From positions 1,987,115-2,051,114 of the forward strand of contig JALIRH010000062.1 in assembly GCA_023055505.1 (NCBI GenBank): a DNA stretch of 64,000 nt, given 5' to 3'. The position numbers and the translations under genes were made by a program. Each line of letters begins with the position of its first letter. Position 1 is the stretch's first letter. This stretch comes from Callipepla californica brunnescens (taxonomy: Eukaryota; Chordata; Aves; Galliformes; Odontophoridae). This document shows, piece by piece, positions 54,904-64,000 of the stretch. The notes below the pieces were generated by a model. It was not told the DNA's origin, ran no database searches, and saw nothing but the letters and a program-made list of their open reading frames with translations.

Positions 54904-56584
54904 GTAACAGGCAACCAACCATAAATGCTTGTAGATATTGAAAGAACATCTTCTTGGAGGGGAAAGAACAAACAAACAACTAACAATTAGTGATTGACAT
55001 TATCAGTTGATACTAGCAGACTGGTTACCTCTCTCTAATATTTTTATGATCCAGGAATCACAGTAATATTATATAAAGTAATTATTTTCATTAGCATCCA
55101 TAACCATGGTAAAGAAATAGCAAAAATAGTCACTCACCCTGAACTTAGGGATTTGGAATTTCTTCAGAATTTCTCTATCCTGAGATCTGAAAAACCAAAA
55201 CAAAGCCTTATATCATCACTGGCAACAAACATCTGGACATTAGATGTACAATAAAAAATAGGTAAGTGATAGTTCAGTACTTCTGATAGTACTTCTAATA
55301 GATAGCTGACTACTACTAGTTAACACACATGTATATTATAGGAAAATCAATGGTTTTAAACAGTAAATGATTTTGGGTGAAGCATTTTGTATTTCAGAAA
55401 ATTTACCTAAAACTTAAAGAATATTCATTGCATGCGCACACAAACACACATACGCCACATACACATGCACTATCACAATCACCACTACTCCTCACCAGTA
55501 CTGTGAGGAAAAATTTAGTTAACTCTCTCCCTTAGGTGCAAATTTATGGATTTCCATGGTACTCAATGTATGCCATGGATAAATGTAAACAAGTTGTTCA
55601 GATTGTACACAAGAGGTGTTCAAAGTTTCACTTGAGAAGGTTTTTGAGAATAAGCAGCTCTTTTGGGAAACAAATTATTTCAGTGCTCAGAAGATACAAA
55701 GAGAAATTTAGAATATGTTATAGCAACGTGGTTCCAGGTACAAAATCAAAATAATTGATGTAATAAAAGAGAATATGCATTTCATTTATGAAAAGAATCA
55801 GTGGTGTGTGAAAATGGATGGATGTGCTTTGGAGTGAGAGTACCAAATGGGGGCATTACATTACACAATGTAAATCTGATTAGGTGAAACTTCAGTTTAT
55901 TTTGTACAAGAAGAGGAAGAAAGATTTGTACAGCACATATCCTTTATAAGCATCAAATATAAATGTTTCATTACTGAATTAAAATTCATTTCATTGAAAT
56001 GGATACCATTCTTTGTAATTGCTGAGATTTGTTAATTTATCAATACTATAATATTCAATTAATATAGTTATTCAATTAATAAAGCTTGAGGTTATCCATT
56101 AACTTAGCAAGAATAATAATAAAAAAGTTCCTACAGCAAATTAGTCTCCAACTTTTTTTCTACAGGTATTTTTCTCTTTCTAGTATGACATTAATGAAGA
56201 TTAACACATTTTAAAATCTTGCAAATATATACTGGAAAATACACAAGATCGAGGTATGTCTGAGTAACAGAAAAAAAAGGATGAATAAGAAAAATACTGT
56301 ATGAACATAATATTTCATTTATTTTTAAACTAAGTGCAATTAACACAAAAGAATAAAATCTATAGTTTTAATTGGCATGGTTTACAGGAACTATGTATGT
56401 CTCTGTAACCTAGACATCCTATTGTTACGCTATGAATAGAAGTTCAGTGCTTGTTATTGACAAATTCTAGCAATTGTTTCCTTGTTTAAATATTATTTGT
56501 GGTTTTGATTTTTTTCCTTGTTTTTGTTAGTTACAGCTCAAGGAAGTGTAGGTATTTTGCCAGTGTTACAGACATATTCAAAGT

Positions 56585-56631
56585 AAACAAAATAAGTAAA
56601 TAGATAAACAAATAAACAAATAAATAAATAA
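56585..56631 (+). repeat. (AAAT/AAAC)n microsatellite
   Basis: Interrupted tetranucleotide array. Confidence 0.85.
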
Positions 56632-57307
56632 CATACATTTGGATATCAGTTATCTACCAAAAATAAAGTTACTTCTAATTTCTAGGTTTCTACAACAAAG
56701 TTTTGAGTTTAACATAAACTGAGAATCACACAGGTCCAGTAACTTCTTCCTAGTTGAAGCCCTCAGCCTTTCCACCATAAAACCTGAATTAGTACCTGCA
56801 TTCAGATACAGGTCTTTTGAAGTTCTGACATTGCGGATGCTGCAATTGTGTTATAAAGGAAACACAAAACAAAACAAAAAATTCACCTCCAATAACAGAA
56901 ACAGAAACATATTCTATTTTAAAAGCTTAAAATAATTTTCTCCCTTCAAACAAATTTTTCTAAAATATTGTTTTGCAATTTGGTTTCTTTTTCAGTTGTT
57001 ATAGAAGCAGTTGAATAGAATCACTAACAAGATTTGCCAAAGATGAAAAAATTCCTCATTGTCCAAATATATTTTATAATCTGTTTGTCTAAAAGACTTA
57101 AAATATATTTGTGGCCCACATCACCCTTTCTTCTTCTATTATTTGGAATATATTGTAAATGTTTTGATATAACTAAAAAGTTTTGGTATAAAATGTTTAG
57201 CTTACGGGGGGAAAGAAGGAACCAGTTTAGTTGGAATCATGATACTGAGGTAATTTTATCATAGTAGTGAGAGTTGTAAATATGTAAGATTTTTTTTTTT
57301 AAAAGCA

Positions 57308-57640
57308 CTGTCTCAAAGGAGAAGATTCTCCAAGCCGTTTATCATTTTGTGGCAGGACTCTTTCTTGGAGATTGTTTTTTTTTTTTTTTTTTGGAACTGG
57401 AGACCCCAGAACTTGACAGAGTATTCTAAATGTGGCTTCACCAGCTCAGAGTAGAGGGGGAGGATCGTCTCCTTTGACCTGCTGGACATGATGTTTTTAA
57501 TGCATCCCAGGATACCATTGGCCTACTTGGCCACAAGGGCACACTTTTGGTTCATGGCCAAACTATTATCCACCAGGATCTCAAAGTCCGCCCCTGCAGA
57601 GCTCAACTCCAGTTCATGCACTAACCTATACTGATGCATT
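57308..57640 (-). mobile_element. CR1 LINE internal fragment with poly-T expansion
   Basis: On the reverse strand: GAGACCCCAGAACTTGACAG, GGCTTCACCAGCTCAGAGTA, GAGGGGGAGGATCGTCTCC, TTGGCCACAAGGGCACAC and GGTTCATGGCCAAACTATTA (CR1 C-terminal ORF2 region). An 18-base T run at 57375-57392 sits where the sense strand has the A-rich CAGTTCAAGAAAGAC segment. The 3' tail is absent. Confidence 0.87.
57375..57392. repeat. Poly-T run inside CR1, 18 bases
   Basis: On the CR1 sense strand this is an A run just after CCAGTTCC, the same internal site where other copies in this window carry A-rich expansions. Confidence 0.88.
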
Positions 57641-57644
57641 GCAA

Positions 57645-58352
57645 ACCATAGAATCGTTTGATTTAGAATGTATCCTTAAATGTCACTTAGTCCATCTCCC
57701 CTGCAATGAACTGGGGGCATGTACAAATTTATCAGGTTGCTTTAAGCCTGGTCCAGCCTGACCTTGAATGTCTCCTAGGATGGGGCATTCATTACTTTTC
57801 TGGACAACCTTTTTCAGTGCCTCACCACAGTCATTATAAAAAACTTTTTCTTTATGTTTAGTCTAAATCTCCTCACTTTTAGTTTGATCTTTTTTCCTTG
57901 TCCTGTCAAAATAGACCTTTTTTATAGTCCCCCTCAAGATACTGATATGCCTCTATTAGGTCATCCCAGAGCCTTCTCCAGACTGAACAACCTCTTTTAT
58001 CTTCTTTTATCCTCAGCTATTTTATCCTGTTCTCATTGGAGAGGTGTTCCAGCCCATGGATCAGTTCTGTGGTCCTTCTTTAGATGTGCTCCAAGAGGTC
58101 CATGTCTCTCCTGTACTGGACTCCACATCTGGACACAGTACTCCAGGTGAGGTCTCAAAGCACAAAGGAGAGAAGCAAGATCAACTCTTGACTTGCTGAT
58201 CATGCTTCTTTAGATGCATTTCGGGATGTGCTTGGCTTTCTGAACTGTGAGGGCACATTGCTGGTTCATGTCCAGCTTGCCATCCATCATTTCCCCAAAG
58301 TCCTTTTCAGCGGGGCTGTGCTCTGTTATTTCTTCCTCCTGTTTGTATTGAT
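57645..58352 (-). mobile_element. CR1 LINE 3' fragment, about 700 bp
   Basis: It starts with the tail ACCATAGAATCGTTTGATTT, then TGTCACTTAGTCCATCTCCC, CTGCAATGAACTGGGGG, GGTCCAGCCTGACCTTGAAT, CTCCTAGGATGGGGCATTC, GAACAACCTCTTTTATC, GGTGTTCCAGCCCATGGATC and GTGCTCCAAGAGGTCCATG. It ends in TCCTTTTCAGCGGGGCTGTG (the CR1 CCCTGCAGAGAAGGACCT block). It is a different, older insertion from the copy on its left. Confidence 0.9.
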
Positions 58353-58754
58353 AAAAATGCTTTTGTAACAACTAAAAAATAAATCCAAATAAACTAATTG
58401 AAAAATCCTTCATAAACTATAAAGCCTTGTTCAGTGGTATCAAAAAATAAAACAAAACAATTTTGACAAAATTTTGCCAGTTGTCTTTCAGGTAGAGTAT
58501 CATATTTTGACAAGAGTAGGACAAAAAATTTAAAGAGACATTGAGACTGCAATCAAATGAAAGTGAACCAAGCAGATCTTATCAGCAAACTCTGCTACAA
58601 TTTTACTTTTATTTACATATACTATGTAATGGTGAATTTTCAGATCATATTAGATAATACAAAAAAAAGTCTCAAAAATCTGAAAATGCTATTAACACTA
58701 AAAAACACTTAGATGTTGTGTGAATGGATGTGGTTTAGTGATGAAATATTGTTG
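58353..58754. other. Unique AT-rich spacer
   Basis: No repeat recognised. Confidence 0.45.
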
Positions 58755-58822
58755 GTAAGTGGGCAGTTGCAGTAGGTGATCCTGGAGGTGTTTTCCAACA
58801 TTTGGGATTCTATGATTCTACA
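58755..58822 (+). mobile_element. CR1 LINE 3' end, very short
   Basis: GTAGGTGATCCTGGAGGTGT, TTTCCAACATTTGGGATTC and TATGATTCTAC. Only about 65 bp of the tail remain. Confidence 0.8.
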
Positions 58823-59763
58823 GCAAAAACCCCTAACACTGTTTGTAACATGCCTCAATACGTAACACAGTGTGAATTTCACCTATATACTTAACAATTG
58901 ATGTCTTCTTATCATGACTGTTAAAAGGTGTATCATAATACTTAACCAGTGAAAGAACTATGAATGATATTATGATAAGAGTTCATTAATTCAGAGAAAA
59001 AATATCTTTGAATAGCAGATGTCTGTCATTCCAGAGTCTTGTACAACTGAAACTGGGGACAGAAACATAAATCTTACTATCTTCCACAAGGACACATTTG
59101 CAGTGCTCTTATTGTTAGACAGAAAATCTCCAAATGTTTTAACTGTAGGCAAGAAAAACTGAGACGCTATCCTGCATAGTTAACAGAAATATTGATTGAA
59201 AAAAATCACACTTTTGTTCTGTGCACAAATATTTCTGCTCCAACGAACAGTCTTAAGATCTTTCAGCCTCTTCAGCTCAAGTGTTGCGAGTTCTAATTAA
59301 AGTTTCTCATATTCTTTGAGAGTTATGGGATAAAAAAGTTATTTTCTTTTGTACCAAACATTATTTACATGTATATAAAAATAAATATCAATAAAATACT
59401 TCATTTCATTATGTTGTCTTCCCAGAAAATTAATCATAATTTGGAGAAAATAGGAACTGTATTTGCTGAAAATAATTTGGTTTTCATTTAAGTAAAGTGA
59501 TTTATTCTCCAGATTTACAAACTCACAGAAGCCATGACACTATTCAGCAGTATTTCATATTTTAGTCAACTCCTACATTTCTAGAATGTTTTTTAATCAA
59601 TTATTAACATTTTAGAGCATTTTTTTCCTGTCAATCTTTAAATTTCACAAGATCTTCACTATATTTATCACAAACATTTTAGAAAGAAAACAGTAAGCTA
59701 TTACTACAAGGTATTACTTTGTTCATTCTATTGACTTTGTCATTTATATTAAAATCACTGATA
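58823..59763. other. Unique AT-rich noncoding DNA
   Basis: No gene or repeat recognised. Confidence 0.5.
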
Positions 59764-60345
59764 AGAATCACAGAATCACAATACTGAAGATACTGGAGAT
59801 AACTGTGTCCAATCCTTTCGACATAGCAGTCTCTCTATGGTATGTTGCAGTGGACAGCATCCACACTGGTCTTGAATAACTCCGGAGAAGGAGACTCCAC
59901 AATCTCCCTGGGAAGCCTGTTTCAGTTAACCACACAGTACAGATGTTCTTCCTCACATATTTATGGAACATCCTGTGTCTCAGTTTTTACCCATTGCCCC
60001 TTGCCCTGTTGCAGCACATGACTGAAAAGAGCCTGGCCACCTCCATTTAACTCATGCTTTTTAGGTATTTATTAACAGTGATGAGATCTCCTGCAATTCC
60101 AAACTTCTCCAGGTTGAGTCACAAGTCTCCCAGCCTTCTCTCATACAGAAGATGCTCCTGATCCTTAATTATCTCTGTGTCCCTCTTCTTGACGCTCCTT
60201 AGAAGATCCCTATCTTTTTTGATCTGAGGAGCTCAGAACTGGACAGCCTACCAGCCATGGTCCACCACAGCAGAGCAAAGGGGAAAGATCACCCCCTCAA
60301 CCTGCTGACAGAGCTATTTTAATGCACTCCAGGATACCTATAGCA
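59764..60345 (-). mobile_element. CR1 LINE 3' fragment, about 580 bp
   Basis: GAATCACAGAATCACAATAC, GAGAAGGAGACTCCACAATC, CTCCCTGGGAAGCCTGTTTC, TTGCCCCTTGCCCTGTTGC, ATGACTGAAAAGAGCCTGGC, GAGGAGCTCAGAACTGGAC and ATTTTAATGCACTCCAGG run in consensus order on the reverse strand, with moderate divergence. Confidence 0.9.
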
Positions 60346-61979
60346 TTCCTGGAGAATGATCAGTTACTAACCATACTGTTGCATTTTCAACTTAATTAAC
60401 AACAGACAGACAATAACAACAGCTGTATGACGACCCACTCCTGGACAGTGCTAGTGCATCTGACTTTCAACAGGATAGAAAAATAATAAGGAATTAGAGC
60501 TCTGATTAATGCTTTTTCTAGACTTTGATTTTAAAATAAAGGTAAAAAATTAACACTGAGTACAGGTCTTACTGTTTTTATGATTATCATCATCAAATCC
60601 AACAAAATCAATCAAGAATCCGAATATTCTGACACTGTGTGTCATTGCTTCATATTTCTTTGCGTTAAGGTTGAATTAGCTATCAACTAATAGATTGTTG
60701 CTTATTCCGTTATTAACTCAGTTCTTGGGAAAAGTTGTCTAACCACTTGCTTCAAACCCATTACAAACTATGAATCATATAGTATCCTGAAATAGCCACA
60801 AAAAAATTAGATTACAATTCAAAAATAAGAGTGTTCCAAGAAGACTGTAACTGATGTGGCTTTTTTTGATGTCATTCAACTGGAATTAATTTTTTGTCAA
60901 TTTTGCTTAGAGTTACATGTATTACAAAATATTTTGTAATTTTGGATAAGAAAAGATCCCTTTCAACTTGTTTTCCCTCTCTAAAACACTGCTTTGATTT
61001 TTAGAGAATATGTTGTAAGAGAAGGATAACATTATTTTTATAGACAGTTCTGTTATCTTGCTCTTTCACAGATTCAAGTGCAGCCTACAGTTTTTACATT
61101 TTTATTACTTGTCATTTTACTCGTTCTCCTTACTTTTGAAACATAATTCCTATTTCTTTCCAAACATATGTTTTCAAATCTATGCATTCAAAGAGTAGCA
61201 CCTACTTACGAACAAAAAATATTTTTCAATCTTTTTCTGCTCTTGCTGAAACAATATCTTCAATAATAAAATCAATTTTCTTGAAATGACAGGCACACAC
61301 ACAAAAAAGCTGAAATGATCAAAAAGTTTCCTTAAATTTTATAATCCAATTTTCTCGGTTTCTTAAGGATATATTCTGCTTTATTTCAAAATGCACTCAT
61401 ATATATATACTTCAGAGCATAAAAATTTGAAAATGTACCATTTTCAATTGTTTTATGAAGATTATTTTTATAACAGTGTATTCAAATTCCTTGGAAGGTA
61501 ATCAACTCTTGAATAAAATCTCTCTCTCTCTACTTTTTTCCTCTCCTTCTTTTAAGTGCTAACTTTAACCCAAAATCCTGCCAAAAACATGACAGTCTAG
61601 TCTTCCTTAGCACAGCACAGAGATAATACTTGATTGAAAAACAATGCTAAATGTTTTATATTGTGTTTTTTGCTTGTAGAATCCCTTTCATATTCTCTTT
61701 TTTTGCATGTGGGCTGGAAGGGCTACATCTGGACATGCTAGCTGTAGTCCATGTACTTATATTTTGTTAGCAGAAATCTCAGTTTCCCCACAAAAGGTTA
61801 TTAGAAGTAAGCTAAGGTATGTGGGGAAGGAATGGAGAGAATTTAGAATATAATTAAAAAGCTCATTAAAGAAATTAAATGTGGAAGCAGTAGTAGGTGA
61901 TTTATCACAGAGTTTGGTTTTGTTGCACAGGAACTAAATTACAGTGTATTTAATTTTGTGTTTCTACACTGTACCTAGC
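60346..61979. other. Unique AT-rich noncoding DNA
   Basis: No gene or transposon recognised in 1.6 kb. Confidence 0.5.
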
Positions 61980-62533
61980 TGTCAAAATTTTATGATTTTT
62001 ATTATTGGTATTCCACATCACAACATCGTGTAAGGCACTGGGAGTTAAAGAGTAAATGCTCCAGTTCCATGGACTGCTGTATTTCTGGGTACCTGGCTGT
62101 CACAAGGGAAGAACTACATACCCCAGAGGACTTTGCGTTCCCATTTTCCATTCAGAGGGAAAGATAAAACTGCACGCAAGCCCTGAGACTTCACTTTTTT
62201 TGCTGTTATCTTGCAGTGGAAGCATCCTAGGCATCTCACCTTCAGCTTTATAGTAAGTCCTTTGGTTTTGGACACTCTTATTCTATTTGATTTATTAGCT
62301 TCAATTCCGATTATATCGTATTTTATTGTGCTATTTTGCATTCCAATATCATAGTAGCTCATAGCAGCTTTCCTCAACTGAACATTGCCAATATTTTTAG
62401 GCCTATCTCCCTACCCTCTCCTTTTTCACCTTTCCCCTTTCCTGGGGCATGAGTCCATAGGTTCCCCGTTACATTAGTCACAGAACGGGGCCAGTACTGT
62501 ACTGAATCAGAACAGTTCAGTAAAAGCAATTCT
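61980..62533 (+). mobile_element. LTR, family alpha copy 5
   Basis: It starts TGTCAAAATTTTATG, then GGTATTCCACATCACAACATC, GGGAGTTAAAGAGTAAATG, CCCCAGAGGACTTTGCG, a TATA-like AGATAAAA near 62160 and TTTATTAGCTTCAATTCCG. The worn pyrimidine tract CTCTCCTTTTTCACC and CACAGAACGGGGCCAG follow. The 3' end is placed by aligning GTAAAAGCAATTCT with GTAAACCGCTGACA of copy 2. No clear target-site duplication. Confidence 0.85.
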
Positions 62534-64000
62534 TAGATCCTAAATGACACAATTTATAAACAATTTGAATTTTCCTCAGGATACACCACTGTTAATATTT
62601 GCTTACAGCACACTACTGTTAGTTTTGAAGATCACATTGCATGCAGCTTGCTACTTTAATTACAAATCTTTAAAATATTTACCAAGGATTAAAAATGAAT
62701 ACGCAAGTGTTTGGGTACAAACTATACATTAGATGTACCCTTAATATTAGCTTCTTTATAAGTCTGTGCTCGTGAAATAAATTTTTTTAAAAAAAAGAAC
62801 AAATATAAGCTCAAATGATGTAAAACCTGCAAATATATATCATTTTCAAAGTAAGAATGTTTTATATTTGTTAATTGAAACATATTTCATGCTCCTCTCA
62901 ATATATTATGAGAAGTTCTTAGCAATCTGAAATCAGAGGAGTCAGACAGGTTTTGCAGATGAAGGGGTTGAAACCTGACTGTATTTAGACTAAAGTTAAT
63001 GTATTTGTTCCTTTTGTTAGTTTGTTTCATTTTGTTGCATGGGTCTTCATACTTCCAAGAGCTCAACTGGATTCCCACTTATATTTGCAACTACTAATTA
63101 AGTAAGAGTGCATATAACATGATAAATACTTACATAGCGAGTGTATATAAATTCTGATAAAATAATTCATATACATTTTAAATGAAACTACTGAAAGTAG
63201 TTATCTGTTAAAAAGCATAGGCCTTTATTTTATTGGAGAACAAACTACTCATAAGTTTTGAAGTTTTACCTGATCAAGAACTGCAGACACCTCCTTAGTT
63301 AAAGAACTGAATCCAACTATTTCATGAAGAAGAAGAGAGATAACATTTGATACTTACATATGCCATCATCAGAAGATTATTAGAAGTTATTAACACATCG
63401 TCATATAACAATTAGTAGAGGAAAAGTAACTTTGAGCCATTGATTTTCACATGGAAGATGCAACTGTTTTTAACTCCATTAAGTGATGTAACATGATTTA
63501 TGAATCAGTATGTTCTTATTCACTGGATCACAGAATCAATTAAATTCTCAAAATTAAAAAATAAATGATTTAAATATTTGATTTAAACCTTTAGTTTATA
63601 CATTGATTAGATTTAAACTGTTTAATTAAGAGTCTCTACCACCTTTTTACAATAAATGTTAAAGTGAAACATCCAGTGGAAATGACATAAAGCATTAAGT
63701 TCTTACAACTTCAATGTATTTAATTTTGTATAAGAAAATTGAAAACTTGATTACCATTGGAAGTGTTTTCCCACTTCTATTGGCTCTGAAATTGCATATT
63801 TGGTATAATATTTTCGTAGCTGTTACTCTGTTTCCTATTGAATCAATTTGTACATAAAGCAGATTTAGGAAACAGAGACATAACCTAGTGCACTTAGTAA
63901 GTGATCATGTAGTCTATGCCCACATTATATCTCTCTACATTTTAGATTTTTCCTGGGAGTATAGTTTTACCAAAGATATTTACATGTATGCTTAATCTTT
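62534..64000. other. Unique AT-rich noncoding DNA
   Basis: No gene, RNA or transposon recognised to the end of the window. Confidence 0.5.

Larger units (their letters stand above)
50561..57307. other. Unique AT-rich noncoding DNA
   Basis: The longest transposon-poor stretch (about 6.7 kb). A T run (51052-51067), a CA-rich tract (55430-55472) and AAAT/AAAAC arrays are present. Frames at 52265-52459, 53364-53627, 55536-55754 and 57034-57264 show no domain or paired splice sites that I can defend. Confidence 0.5.

Noticed and set aside
55536..55754. 72-codon frame preceded by a pyrimidine tract and TTAG, followed by AGGTAC
   Set aside because: The flanks look like splice sites, but the translated sequence shows no recognisable family, and such flanks are common by chance. 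Worth an RNA-seq look but not called.
61975..62538. Target-site duplication for LTR alpha 5
   Set aside because: The left flank CTAGC and right flank TAGAT do not match; only TAG is shared, so no duplication is claimed.

Overview
This is vertebrate nuclear DNA, almost certainly from a bird. The diagnosis rests on many copies of the avian LINE CR1 (chicken repeat 1), recognised by the 3' end that reads like GGTCCCTTCCAACCC followed by 8-base ATTCTATG/ATTCTGTG repeats, and on several TG...CA long terminal repeats (LTRs) of endogenous-retrovirus type. The CR1 subtype mix would fit a galliform, but the species cannot be fixed from the sequence alone. The window is AT-rich and holds no convincing cellular protein gene, tRNA or rRNA. 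It looks like a gene desert or a very large intron. Open reading frames of 60-180 codons are either chance frames in AT-rich DNA or pieces of dead transposons.

Layout. 1-2.3 kb is unique AT-rich DNA with one CR1 tail. 2.35-3.33 kb is a CR1 split by a minus-strand LTR (family alpha) with a perfect 5-bp target-site duplication (TSD). A 100-N assembly gap lies at 4577-4676. 4.69-7.79 kb is a CR1 cluster that includes a CR1 inserted into another CR1 with an 8-bp duplication. 7.8-13.3 kb is unique. 13.3-17.1 kb is the densest nest: one CR1 carries two alpha LTRs in opposite orientations, followed by a tail-to-tail CR1 and an inverted CR1 junction with recognisable endonuclease and reverse-transcriptase remnants. 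17.1-21.2 kb is unique; an alpha LTR decayed into simple repeats follows at 21.2-21.8 kb. 24-26.6 kb has three CR1 tails. 27.7-29.5 kb is the longest continuous CR1 (about 1.7 kb, 5'-truncated). 29.9-30.9 kb is a solo LTR of a second family (beta) with a clean CAGTG duplication. 31.7-35.2 kb is old CR1. 35.2-38.5 kb is unique and contains a candidate conserved noncoding element. 38.5-41.4 kb is a CR1 cluster with a fragment of a third LTR type (gamma). A second beta LTR lies at 44.8-45.7 kb. From 46 to 64 kb the DNA is mostly unique, with scattered CR1 tails and a fifth alpha LTR at 62 kb.

Nothing here works together as a pathway. The value of the window is its insertion history: older CR1 copies act as targets for younger CR1s and LTRs, three LTR insertions keep perfect 5-bp duplications, and simple repeats have grown repeatedly from the same internal A-rich site of CR1. 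The most likely functional sequence, if any, is non-repeated higher-complexity DNA near 36.1-36.6 kb and 12.6-12.85 kb. Family assignments were made by reading against remembered consensus features of CR1 and avian LTRs, not by a database search; element borders are good to about 10-30 bases unless a target-site duplication fixes them.
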